Origin: Pleomorphomonas koreensis DSM 23070
GTDB lineage: Bacteria; Pseudomonadota; Alphaproteobacteria; Rhizobiales; Pleomorphomonadaceae
Assembly (NCBI RefSeq): GCF_000425185.1
Contig: NZ_AULH01000018.1
Location: forward strand, 38,850-102,849
Length of the DNA: 64,000 nucleotides
Direction of reading: 5' to 3'
Shown here: positions 1 through 7,256 of the stretch, one piece after another
Numbering within the stretch: position 1 is the first letter of the stretch
Layout: each line of letters begins with the position of its first letter
Position numbers and translations under genes: made by a program
The notes under the pieces: generated by a model
Seen by the model: the letters and a program-made list of their open reading frames with translations, nothing else
Database searches by the model: none
What the model was told of the DNA's origin: nothing

Positions 1-15
1 CTGACAGTGGGGCCA

Positions 16-348
16 TTACGCAGCCCTCACTCTGTCAACAGCGCTTGTACGCGTTTGCCTCGATTCACCGGACGATTTGTGCGATGGATCACTCAGTGCT
101 GAACGATCGATAGCCGGTCGGTTGGCACGGGCTGAAAGGTACATGCCGGGGAAGATCTCGGCGAAGGGTTGCTCGAGAAGACCAGCGATAACGGCGGCTG
201 CCCGAAAGTGCAGTCCACGGATCGCCTTTCTCGCCGCCCCTTCGTAGAACGGGCCTTCCTGGTCACCAAGCTTGTCGACAGCGGCCAGGGTATAGCCCCT
301 GTCGGCCAACGCGGCCTTGATTTGGTGCGGGGTCCAAACCCGTGTCAT
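16..348 (-). CDS. ner: Ner-like phage DNA-binding regulator
   Basis: A 110-residue protein whose first ~75 residues resemble the winged helix-turn-helix of Mu Ner and host Nlp/SfsB: an opening 'W-T-P-H-Q-I' helix, a central recognition-helix-like stretch around residues 37-55, and 'EIFPGMYL' where the family has 'xIWPSRY'. The C-terminal ~35 residues are an extension beyond the usual Ner length (~75). In Mu, Ner represses both the early and the repressor promoter. The start at 348 is backed by a GAGGAG ribosome-binding site. It is divergent from the repressor gene at 613, and the operator-rich gap between them would be its target. Confidence 0.75.
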   Translation of the reverse strand: MTRVWTPHQIKAALADRGYTLAAVDKLGDQEGPFYEGAARKAIRGLHFRAAAVIAGLLEQPFAEIFPGMYLSARANRPAIDRSALSDPSHKSSGESRQTRTSAVDRVRAA

Positions 349-612
349 GGCTGCTCCTCAACATCTGAAGCGGTCGGAATTTCCGTCCGCTTTTTCCGTG
401 GGCGCCTAGGACGTTTGGTAGCACGAATAGGCACCCGTTAAGTGCAGTTATCGCGCAACTTCGCGATCCGAGCAAGCGAAAGTTCACGATTTTCGCGAGG
501 TAACAGTTACGAATTGGGTGCGAGTTCGCGATTAATTGCGTAAGTACATGATACTTCGCATCAATCCGGCGATGTCGCTTTCGCGCCCTAAGTGTCACTT
601 GGGGTTACAGTT
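349..612. promoter_or_regulatory. Operator region between ner and repressor, three TTCGCGA sites
   Basis: The divergent gap carries three exact TTCGCGA heptamers at 460-466, 492-498 and 525-531, spaced 32 and 33 bp (about three helical turns). Near matches occur at 554 (TTCGCA) and about 580. The site is half of a TTCGCGAA palindrome. Even spacing in a repressor/Ner gap suggests cooperative repressor binding; which protein binds is inference. Confidence 0.5.
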
Positions 613-1293
613 ATGTCGACCAATGCCATTTTTGATCGCATCAGGACCGCGATAACTCGCGACGGAAGTATCGCTGATTTCGCGAGACGCTCGGGGATTA
701 GCGATTCGACATTGCGCAGCTACACAAAGGGCAAGGGCACGCTGCCGTCTCTCGAGATCGCTGCCCAGATTGCGCGGGCCGCCAATGTCTCCCTGGATTG
801 GCTCGTCAACGGCGACACGATAGGCTTCCATGAAGGCGACGACGGCGGCGGTTATGTCGTCAACATGGCGGAACAGGGGAACTACGTCGCGATTACGCGG
901 ATCGATGGTGTGCTCCCAGCCATCGCGGATGGTTCACCGGAGCAAGAAGAGCTCGTGCAAATCGCGGCTTTCCGTCGTGAGTGGTTAACCCGTATAGGCG
1001 TTTCGCCTATCTTCGCGCGATTTTTCGTCGTCAAAGGCGACGCCATGGCACCAACTTTGGTAGCCGGCGACGGTCTTCTGATCGACTCCGCCGTCGACGA
1101 TGTCGAGGAGCAAGGGATTTACCTCATTCGGGCGGATGATCGCCTGATGCTCAAGCGAATAGCCCCAAGGATCGACGGCTCGTTGCAAATCATGTCCGAT
1201 AATCCGATTTACCCGCCTGAAGTCATTCCGGCATCGCAGGCTGCTGACCTGAAGATCGTCGGCCAGGTGCGCTGGTTCGGTCGCAGTATCTAG
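613..1293 (+). CDS. Phage repressor: HTH plus S24 (LexA/CI-type) domain lacking the catalytic serine
   Basis: A 226-residue protein with an N-terminal XRE/CI-type helix-turn-helix (about residues 5-65, 'DFARRSGISDSTLRSY') and a C-terminal S24 peptidase-like domain (about 130-225). The S24 nucleophile motif, normally G-D-S-M-x-P-T, reads G-D-A-M-A-P-T (codon gcc), so the serine is alanine. The general-base lysine is kept in 'LMLKRI'. RecA-stimulated self-cleavage should therefore be lost, while the dimerisation fold may remain. An ATG at 613 with GGGG seven bases upstream is preferred over an in-frame GTG at 592. It probably maintains lysogeny of the Mu-like prophage. Confidence 0.8.
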   Translation: MSTNAIFDRIRTAITRDGSIADFARRSGISDSTLRSYTKGKGTLPSLEIAAQIARAANVSLDWLVNGDTIGFHEGDDGGGYVVNMAEQGNYVAITRIDGVLPAIADGSPEQEELVQIAAFRREWLTRIGVSPIFARFFVVKGDAMAPTLVAGDGLLIDSAVDDVEEQGIYLIRADDRLMLKRIAPRIDGSLQIMSDNPIYPPEVIPASQAADLKIVGQVRWFGRSI

Positions 1294-1307
1294 AGTGTGA
1301 GGTAGAA

Positions 1308-1832
1308 ATGCCTGTTTGTCCTAAATGCGGTCAGACACGTCAGATTGAGGTTATGCAGGGCGGTTTGTGTATATATTGCAACAACATAGACGCCATGCAG
1401 CTCGACGACGAAGCAATTGATCGCGATCGACAGATGCTGAGCCAGGATCGAACGACCGATGTTCCTATTGCTTCGGTTGATAAGGCGGCCTCGGAGATCA
1501 TACTCACAACGGCCTTCGACGTACCCGGGCGGGAGATCGGCAAAATAATCGACATCGTCGGCGCCGAGGTTGCGACTGGTATGAATATTTTCAAAGATAT
1601 AGCCAACGCCTGGCGCGATACCTTCGGGGGGCGTTCAAACACGGTTCAAAACGCCTTGCGCGACGCGCGGACGCAATGCCTCGTCGAGCTGAGGCGCGAG
1701 GCTTTCCGCCTCGGCGCCGACGCTGTCATCGCCGTTCGAATAGCCTACAGTGAGGCCTCGGTGGCAACCGGCACCGGCGGCGGCATTCTGTTCGTCTCAG
1801 CCACCGGCACCGCCGTTTCCCTGGCCGACTAA
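1308..1832 (+). CDS. Zinc-ribbon plus YbjQ-like (UPF0145) domain protein
   Basis: A 174-residue protein. The N-terminus has a four-cysteine zinc ribbon (CPKCG near residue 4, CIYC near residue 21). After a linker, residues ~60-170 match the YbjQ/UPF0145 putative heavy-metal-binding fold: an 'ILTTAFDVPGREI' strand, a long helical region, 'GADAVIAVRIAYSEA' and a glycine-rich end. It lies 14 bp after the repressor with a GAGGT ribosome-binding site, so the two are probably co-transcribed from the lysogeny promoter. The position between repressor and phage end suggests cargo expressed in the lysogen. The function of YbjQ proteins is unknown. Confidence 0.7.
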   Translation: MPVCPKCGQTRQIEVMQGGLCIYCNNIDAMQLDDEAIDRDRQMLSQDRTTDVPIASVDKAASEIILTTAFDVPGREIGKIIDIVGAEVATGMNIFKDIANAWRDTFGGRSNTVQNALRDARTQCLVELRREAFRLGADAVIAVRIAYSEASVATGTGGGILFVSATGTAVSLAD

Positions 1833-1866
1833 CCGCAACGCCTGGCGCCCACCACGTGGACGTCAG

Positions 1867-2007
1867 GTGCCATTTGATCTTGCGCGCCGCCCATCTGCAG
1901 GCACCCCGCCAAAACCCACCTTTCCATCGTTATTTCAACCGCTTCCCGCCACTTCCCACCTTTTCCCGGATATTCCCGGAAAGTGCCAAGTGATCTTGCG
2001 GGTTACA
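1867..2007. repeat. Putative Mu-type end repeats (transposase sites) and prophage terminus
   Basis: GTGCCATTTGATCTTGCGCG at 1867-1886 recurs as GTGCCAAGTGATCTTGCGGG at 1983-2002 (17 of 20 identical, same orientation, 116 bp apart). The outer copy continues GTTACA, so read inward from 2007 the end is TGTAACCCGC..., a TG terminus. Spaced direct copies next to the end are typical of MuA-type binding sites. If right, a 5-bp host duplication should begin at 2008. Confidence 0.5.
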
Positions 2008-2604
2008 GGCGCCCCTCGCCGGAAGGCCGGTCAAGGCCTCGGCTCCCGGCAAAGGCGCCGATCTTTCGTAGCATGTCTTCGGGACAGCTTGTATTCACCA
2101 GACGACGCGCCGTGCCGAAGCGGCGTGGCGTCCTCTAGAGATCGTAGGTGTGGTGGACGGTGAACCGCCGGCGCTCCTTGCGCAGCAGAAAGCAGCTCGT
2201 GGCGCAGCCCTCGCTCCAGGCGCGCGGAATCGGGTGACGGCACCGAAGGAACGGGCACTTGATGGCATCGCTCGACATTTCGCTGATGATCCTTTCTCGC
2301 CTTGCACGTCGTTCGTGTTGTACATGATCATAGCATACGACTTTAGTATTAGTCATCACCGCATATTCGCGAGGGGCACCACCCTCTTTTGCGGCCTCGA
2401 TGCCAGGCGAATCGGGGGCGGTTGCCGGAGCAATTTCAGCCGCGGACAGGGCTATTCTGGCTTCGAAAGTTGCCTGAAGCCGCCAAGACCGAGCGTTTCG
2501 GCATTTTTATGAAACAATGAACCGTTCCAGTTGCCGTCGGCCGATTGTCTTTCTGCAACTTTGTTCTATGGAGGTACGTCCTTTCCGCAATCGGAGATAG
2601 CCTG
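2008..2604. other. Mostly non-coding gap right of the prophage end
   Basis: About 600 bp separates the predicted prophage end from the MFS gene at 2605. Apart from one possible small reading frame on the minus strand (2135-2278), nothing persuasive was seen. GGAGAT before 2605 is the ribosome-binding site of the next gene. Confidence 0.4.
2135..2278 (-). CDS. Possible small cysteine-containing protein
   Basis: A 47-residue frame with CPFLRC near residue 8 and GCATSC near residue 24, a spacing that could bind a metal, followed by a basic stretch. An AGGA lies 11 bases before this ATG. A longer version starting at 2359 is possible. No family was recognised; composition and the cysteine pattern are the only support. 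Confidence 0.3.
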   Translation of the reverse strand: MSSDAIKCPFLRCRHPIPRAWSEGCATSCFLLRKERRRFTVHHTYDL

Positions 2605-3909
2605 ATGCCGGTCGCCATCGAAACCGCCCTCGACACCGCCGGAACCGGTCCGTTCCAGCGACGCCTGCTCGGCATCTTCGGACTCGTCTGGGCGGCCGAC
2701 GCCATGCAGGTGCTGGCCGTCGGCTTCACGGCCCCGTCGATCGCCGCGAGCTTCGGCCTCTCGGTGCCGGAAGCCCTGCAGACCGGCACGCTGTTCTTTC
2801 TCGGCATGATGATCGGCGCGGCGCTGTTCGGCCGCATCGCCGACCGCATAGGCCGGCGGCGCGTGCTGCTGGTCACCGTCGCCTGCGACGGCGTGTTCGG
2901 CCTCGCCTCGGTGTTCGCGCCCAACTTCGGGCTGCTGCTCGCCGCCCGCTTCCTGACCGGCGCCGCCGTCGGCGGCACGCTGCCGGTCGACTATGCGATG
3001 ATGGCCGAGTTCCTGCCCTCCGACCGGCGCGGCCGCTGGCTGGTGATGCTGGAAGCCTTCTGGGCGGTCGGTACCGTCGTGGTGGCGCTGGCCGCCTGGG
3101 CCGCCGCCTCGGCCGGCCTCGGCGACGCCTGGCGCTACATCTTCTTCGCCACCGCCGTGCCGGCGCTGGTTGGCTTCTGGCTGCGACTGATGGTGCCGGA
3201 ATCGCCGCTCTACCTGTTGCGCAAGGGCCGTACCGACGAGGCGCGCGCCGTCGTCGACCGCATGCTCGTCGCCAACGGCAAGGCGCCGCTCGATGCGCCG
3301 CTCGCGGCAAGCCCCGCCTTGGAAGCCGTGCGCCTGTTGTCGCCGGCGCTCAAGCGGCGGACACTCTTGATGCTCGCCGTCTGGTTCCTGGTGTCGCTCA
3401 GCTACTACGGCATCTTCACCTGGATGCCGGCGCGCCTTGCCGGCGAGGGCTTCGGCTTCGTGCGCGGCTACGGCTTCCTGGTGATCGTGGCGCTGGCCCA
3501 GCTGCCCGGCTATGCGCTGGCCGCCTGGGGCGTCGAGCGGATCGGCCGCAAGCCGACGCTGATCGGCTTCCTCATCCTGTCGGCGGCCGGCTGCGCGCTG
3601 TTCGTGGTGGCCGGCGAGGCGACGCTGGTGGCGACCGCCATCCTGTTGATGAGCTTTGCCCTGCTCGGCACCTGGGGCGCCCTCTATGCCTACACGCCGG
3701 AGCTTTATCCGACGGCGGCGCGGGCGAGCGGCATGGGCGCCGCCGGCGCCATGGCCCGGCTCGGCGGCCTTCTGGCGCCGTCGCTGCTGTCGCTGCTGAT
3801 CGCCAGGAGCTTCGGTGCGGCGGTGGCACTGTTCGCCGTGCTGCTGATCGCCGCCGCAGTGGCCGCCGCGCTGATCGACGCCGAGACCCGGCAACGGGCG
3901 CTCGACTGA
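2605..3909 (+). CDS. MFS transporter (sugar-porter/NiaP-like)
   Basis: A 434-residue 12-TM major facilitator. The loop between TM2 and TM3 carries the signature 'GRIADRIGRRRVLL' and the TM8-9 equivalent carries 'GVERIGRKPTL'. After TM6 is 'PESPLYLLRKGRTDEA', typical of the sugar-porter, NiaP and SV2-like branch of organic-molecule importers. Substrate cannot be read from sequence. The ATG at 2605 has GGAGAT seven bases upstream; the frame is open further 5' only through a TTG at 2545. It is a single gene ended by a strong terminator at 3941. Confidence 0.75.
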   Translation: MPVAIETALDTAGTGPFQRRLLGIFGLVWAADAMQVLAVGFTAPSIAASFGLSVPEALQTGTLFFLGMMIGAALFGRIADRIGRRRVLLVTVACDGVFGLASVFAPNFGLLLAARFLTGAAVGGTLPVDYAMMAEFLPSDRRGRWLVMLEAFWAVGTVVVALAAWAAASAGLGDAWRYIFFATAVPALVGFWLRLMVPESPLYLLRKGRTDEARAVVDRMLVANGKAPLDAPLAASPALEAVRLLSPALKRRTLLMLAVWFLVSLSYYGIFTWMPARLAGEGFGFVRGYGFLVIVALAQLPGYALAAWGVERIGRKPTLIGFLILSAAGCALFVVAGEATLVATAILLMSFALLGTWGALYAYTPELYPTAARASGMGAAGAMARLGGLLAPSLLSLLIARSFGAAVALFAVLLIAAAVAAALIDAETRQRALD

Positions 3910-3940
3910 CACCCTACGCATTCCAAGCATGCCCTGAAGC

Positions 3941-3969
3941 GGCGGCCGCCTTCCGGTGGCCGCCTTTTT
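3941..3969 (+). terminator. Intrinsic terminator after the MFS gene
   Basis: GGCGGCC at 3941-3947 pairs with GGCCGCC at 3958-3964 and is followed by five T at 3965-3969. Confidence 0.8.
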
Positions 3970-4008
3970 GCTGAACAGTACTCTCCAGTTCGCCACGCAA
4001 TTCTCAAA

Positions 4009-4026
4009 TTCGATCATTTTCGATCA
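4009..4026. promoter_or_regulatory. Direct repeat TTCGATCA upstream of fucO, probable operator
   Basis: TTCGATCA occurs at 4009-4016 and 4019-4026, exactly 10 bp apart (one helical turn), about 180 bp before fucO. Tandem repeats on one DNA face resemble sites of DeoR-type sugar regulators. No regulator gene is adjacent, so this is inference. Confidence 0.35.
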
Positions 4027-4205
4027 AAATCTAGGGGTTCGTGCGAAGTTGTGAGCGATCCGGCAAGCCAATAGCTTTCAACTTGGCTCAGCCGCAGACG
4101 GCTCCGCGTGTCGGGACGGTTGCCGCGACGGCGGTTGCGCGGCGACGGACGGCGCGCCTGCCGGTCGCCGAAACGCCGGAAAGCCGGCCTCTGGAGGAAC
4201 AGACC

Positions 4206-5357
4206 ATGTCCCATCGCATGATTCTCAACGAGACGTCCTATTTCGGTGCCGGCGCCCGCGCCGAGCTGGTGGGCGAGGTGCAGCGTCGCGGCTACAGGAA
4301 GGCGCTGGTGGTCACCGACGCGGTGCTGGTCAAGGCCGGAACGGTCGCCAAGGTCACCGACCTCCTGGACGCCGCCGGCCTGCCCTACGAGCTGTTCGAC
4401 AAGGTGATGCCCAACCCGACCATCGGCGTGGTGCAGGAAGGCGTCGCCGCCTTCGCCAAGGCCAAGGCCGACTATCTCGTGGCCATCGGCGGCGGCTCGC
4501 CGCAGGACACCGCCAAGGCGATCGGCATCATCACCAACAATCCCGACAACGCCGACGTGCGCAGCCTCGAGGGCGTGGCGCCGACCAAAAAGCCGTCGGT
4601 GCCGATCATCGCGCTGGCCACCACGGCCGGCACCGCCGCCGAGGTGACCATCAACTACGTCATCACCGACGAGGAGAACCGCCGCAAGTTCGTCTGCGTC
4701 GATCCGCACGATATCCCGGTCGTCGCCATCATCGACAGCGAGCTGATGGCCACCATGCCCGTGGCGCTGAAGGCGGCCACCGGCATGGACGCGCTGACCC
4801 ACGCCATCGAGGGCTACATCACCAAAGGCGCCTGGGAACTGACCGACGCGCTGCACATCAAGGCGATCGAGATCATCGGCCGCTCGCTGCGCGCCTCCTG
4901 CAAGGGCGACCCCAAGGGCGTCGAGGACATGGCGCTCGGCCAGTATGTGGCCGGCATGGGCTTCTCCAACGTCGGTCTCGGCCTCGTCCACGGCATGGCC
5001 CATCCGCTCGGCGCCTTCTACGGCACACCGCACGGCGTCGCCAACGCGGTGCTCCTGCCGACCATCATGGCCTACAACGCCGACTTCACCGGCGAGAAGT
5101 ATCGCGCCGTTGCCGTCGCGCTGGGCCATGAGGGCGCCGGTTCCCTGCCGATCGGCGAGGTGCGCAAGGCGGCCGTCGCAGCGGTGCAGAAGCTCTCCGA
5201 CGACGTCGGCATTCCCAAGCGGCTCAGCGAGGTCGGCGTCAAGCCCGAGGACATAGCGGATCTGGCCAGGGCGGCGCTCGCCGACGTCTGCACCGGCGGC
5301 AACCCGCGCGACGCCAACCTCGCCGACATCGAGGCGCTCTACCGCTCGATCCTCTGA
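4206..5357 (+). CDS. fucO: Lactaldehyde reductase, iron-containing alcohol dehydrogenase
   Basis: 383 residues, the length of enterobacterial FucO, and collinear with it from 'RMILNET' at the N-terminus through 'GGGSPQDTAKAIGI' (dinucleotide binding) and 'TTAGTAAEVTINYVITDEE' to 'DVCTGGNPR' near the end. The iron-binding Asp/His set of the family is visible in 'GMDALTHAIEGY' and 'VHGMAHPLGAFYGTPHG'. FucO reduces L-lactaldehyde to 1,2-propanediol with NADH and also acts on related diols and aldehydes. The start at 4206 has a GGAGG site; upstream in-frame sequence is a non-conserved extension. It stands alone, with no fucose or rhamnose genes in the window, so its role here may be general aldehyde or diol metabolism. 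Confidence 0.9.
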   Translation: MSHRMILNETSYFGAGARAELVGEVQRRGYRKALVVTDAVLVKAGTVAKVTDLLDAAGLPYELFDKVMPNPTIGVVQEGVAAFAKAKADYLVAIGGGSPQDTAKAIGIITNNPDNADVRSLEGVAPTKKPSVPIIALATTAGTAAEVTINYVITDEENRRKFVCVDPHDIPVVAIIDSELMATMPVALKAATGMDALTHAIEGYITKGAWELTDALHIKAIEIIGRSLRASCKGDPKGVEDMALGQYVAGMGFSNVGLGLVHGMAHPLGAFYGTPHGVANAVLLPTIMAYNADFTGEKYRAVAVALGHEGAGSLPIGEVRKAAVAAVQKLSDDVGIPKRLSEVGVKPEDIADLARAALADVCTGGNPRDANLADIEALYRSIL

Positions 5358-5382
5358 TCGACTGCGGGCATTTCCGCAACCG

Positions 5383-5416
5383 GCCGGCGGCATCCGACAG
5401 GGCGCCGCCGGCTTTT
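5383..5416 (+). terminator. Intrinsic terminator after fucO
   Basis: GCCGGCGGC at 5383-5391 pairs perfectly with GCCGCCGGC at 5404-5412, followed by TTTT. Confidence 0.8.
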
Positions 5417-5438
5417 CATCGATCTATTGCTCAACAAT

Positions 5439-5452
5439 TTGCGGCACGACAA
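5439..5452. promoter_or_regulatory. Possible FNR/DNR-type box before the DUF2249 gene
   Basis: TTG-N8-CAA (TTG CGGCACGA CAA), the half-site spacing of FNR, DNR and NnrR regulators, ends 57 bp before the ATG at 5509. The inner bases of the full consensus (TTGAT-N4-ATCAA) are not kept, so the match is weak. The genes that follow fit oxygen or nitric-oxide control. Confidence 0.35.
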
Positions 5453-5508
5453 CGAGCGGTGGCGCATCCGAGGCTAGTCTCCTGCCATCAAACGAAGGAG
5501 ACCCGCCG

Positions 5509-5757
5509 ATGTCCTCCCTTGCCAGCATCGAACCCGCAAGCATACTCGACGTGCGCCGCTTGCCCTGCGAGCTGCGCCGCGCCACCATCATCGAGAGCTT
5601 CGACGCGCTCGCGCCGGGGCAATCGCTGGAGATCGTCAACAGCTTCGATCCGGTGCCGCTGCGCCAGCATTTCGAGGAACGGACCCTGGTCGGCTTCGGC
5701 TGGGAGTATCTCGAAGAAGGACCGGAGATCTGGCGCATCCGACTGACCCGGAGATGA
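5509..5757 (+). CDS. DUF2249 domain protein
   Basis: An 82-residue single-domain protein: an N-terminal 'LDVRRLPCELRRATIIESFDAL' strand-helix, 'GQSLEIVNSFDPVPLRQHF' and a C-terminal 'WRIRL' strand, all typical of DUF2249, a SirA/TusA-like fold common beside denitrification and hemerythrin genes. Biochemical function is unknown; a redox or sulfur-carrier type role is suggested only by fold. GAAGGAG precedes the ATG. It is followed after 4 bp by the DUF59 gene and forms an operon with it and the NnrS-like gene. Confidence 0.75.
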   Translation: MSSLASIEPASILDVRRLPCELRRATIIESFDALAPGQSLEIVNSFDPVPLRQHFEERTLVGFGWEYLEEGPEIWRIRLTRR

Positions 5758-5761
5758 TGCC

Positions 5762-6112
5762 ATGGAACCGCAAGTTCTCGCCGCCCTCGCCACCGTCGAC
5801 GATCCAGAGCTGGGCATCGACATCGTATCGCTCGGCCTGGTCCGCCGTCTCGACATCGGTGATCGGACGGTCGACGTCGAGCTGATGATGACCACGCCCA
5901 CCTGCCCGCTCGGCGGCCTGATCAGCGAGAACGCCCGCGCCGCCGTCGAAAGCGCCGTCGGCAAGGACTGGACGGTGAAAGTCGCCATCGACAAGGCGGC
6001 GGTCTGGTCGCCGGAACTGGCCGATCCGGCCGTCCGCTCGCGCTTCGAGCGGCAGCCGTCGCGCTTCGAGGCGGCGGTGTCGAAGTTCGCCGCCGGCCTG
6101 TTCGGACGCTGA
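5762..6112 (+). CDS. MIP18/DUF59 family protein (metal-sulfur cluster assembly-like)
   Basis: 116 residues with the DUF59 core: 'TVDDPELGIDIVSLGLV' near the N-terminus, a beta-rich middle, and 'TTPTCPLGGLI' carrying the conserved Cys used by SufT, MIP18 and PaaD proteins in iron-sulfur cluster delivery. It is four bases downstream of the DUF2249 gene. The partner may be a metalloenzyme of nitrogen-oxide or low-oxygen metabolism encoded elsewhere; that is inference from context. Confidence 0.8.
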   Translation: MEPQVLAALATVDDPELGIDIVSLGLVRRLDIGDRTVDVELMMTTPTCPLGGLISENARAAVESAVGKDWTVKVAIDKAAVWSPELADPAVRSRFERQPSRFEAAVSKFAAGLFGR

Positions 6113-6176
6113 GAGCGGCCTGATCTGAAGCCGGCCGCCCGTCCGTGCCGCAATCGGGGAACACCCCGCGGAGTCC

Positions 6177-7247
6177 ATGATGAAGCTCACGCCCCTCCTC
6201 CGCATTGCCCTGGCCATCGCGGCGGCGGCGTCGCTCGTCGCGGGCCTGACCGGCGGCCTCGCCCGCCTCGGGGTCGTGGCACCGGTCGGCGACATGGCCG
6301 ACATGCACGGAGCGATCATGGCCTCGGGCTTCTTCGGCACGCTGATCTCGCTTGAACGCGCCGTGGCCGACGGTCGCCTTGCCGCGCTGCTGGTGCCCGC
6401 CGTGTCGGCAGCCGGCGCCGTGCTGCTGCTCGCCGGCTGCGCCGAGGCGACGGCGCCGCTGTTCCTCGTCGCCGGTCTCGGACTGACGCTGCTGACCGGC
6501 CTCGCCGCCTTCAAGCTGCCGAAGCTGTTCACGCTGCTGATGACCGTCGCCGCGGCGCTGTGGCCGCTCGGCACGGCGTTCTGGATGGCCGGCCGGACGC
6601 TTGCGGAGGTGGGCTACGTCTGGCTCGGCTTCCTGATCCTCACCGTCGTCGCCGAACGGATCGAGCTGTCTCGCCTGATGCGGCCGACGCTGGCCGCGCG
6701 GGCGCTGCTCGTCGTGCTGGCCGCCCTGTTCGCTTTGGCGCTGTGGCTGGGGCAGCCGTGGGAAGGCTCGGCGCTGCTGTCGCTGTCGCTCGCCGGCATC
6801 GCGCTGTGGCTGCTGCGCGAGGATATCGCGCTGCGCACCGTCCGCACCCACGGTTTCGCCCGCTTCTCCGCCCTGCTGCTGATCTGCGGCTATCTCTGGC
6901 TGATCGTCGCCGCCGCCAGCCTCTGGCTGCTGCCGCCGGGCGAAACCGTCCACGGCCACGACGCGGCCATTCACGCCATCGCCATCGGCTTCATCCTGTC
7001 GATGGTGTTCGCGCATGCGCCGATCATCCTGCCGGCCATCAGCGGCGCGCCGGTGCGCTACGTGCCGATCCTCTACCTGCCGGCGGCGCTGCTGCAACTG
7101 TCGATCGGCCTCAGGATCGCCTTCGACGCCATCGAGGCGACCGACCTCCTCTACATCCCGGCCTGGCTGACCATCGTCGCCATCGCCGGCTATGTCGGGC
7201 TGCTGCTCGGCACCATGGCCTTCCGGGCGAAACCGACGACGGCCTGA
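6177..7247 (+). CDS. NnrS-like polytopic membrane protein
   Basis: 356 residues, almost wholly hydrophobic with about ten TM segments. Histidines sit at helix edges ('ADMHGAIMASGFFG' near residue 42, 'GHDAAIHAIAIGFILSMVFAHAPI' near residue 265-285), as in NnrS-like haem/copper membrane proteins linked to nitric-oxide stress. NnrS itself is usually about 390 residues, so this is a relative rather than a certain member. It follows the DUF59 gene by 64 bp on the same strand; GGAG precedes the paired ATGs at 6177 and 6180. Confidence 0.6.
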   Translation: MMKLTPLLRIALAIAAAASLVAGLTGGLARLGVVAPVGDMADMHGAIMASGFFGTLISLERAVADGRLAALLVPAVSAAGAVLLLAGCAEATAPLFLVAGLGLTLLTGLAAFKLPKLFTLLMTVAAALWPLGTAFWMAGRTLAEVGYVWLGFLILTVVAERIELSRLMRPTLAARALLVVLAALFALALWLGQPWEGSALLSLSLAGIALWLLREDIALRTVRTHGFARFSALLLICGYLWLIVAAASLWLLPPGETVHGHDAAIHAIAIGFILSMVFAHAPIILPAISGAPVRYVPILYLPAALLQLSIGLRIAFDAIEATDLLYIPAWLTIVAIAGYVGLLLGTMAFRAKPTTA

Positions 7248-7256
7248 CGCGGCGGC

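Larger units (their letters stand above)
1..2007. mobile_element. Mu-like transposable prophage, repressor end (partial)
   Basis: A Ner-like gene and a repressor gene diverge from a shared operator region, which is the order seen at the left end of Mu-like phages, where the repressor points outward to the phage end. Here the repressor points right, so the phage end should lie just right of it. Two related repeats at 1867 and 1983 follow, the outer one ending in ACA at 2007, as expected for transposase-binding sites and a TG...CA terminus. The transposase genes would lie left of position 1 and are not visible. The boundary at 2007 is inferred from these repeats. Confidence 0.6.

Noticed and set aside
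1921..1982. TTCCCGGATATTCCCGGAAA as a separate regulatory dyad
   Set aside because: It is an imperfect direct repeat inside the proposed phage end and adds no independent evidence.
2566..4017. Long minus-strand frame opposite the MFS gene
   Set aside because: Shadow of the GC-rich coding strand: composition is Gly/Arg/Gln-rich with no family resemblance. The same applies to long frames opposite mfd (9023-11011), cysNC (16004-17524), the agl genes (22477-24762) and zntA (47069-49438).
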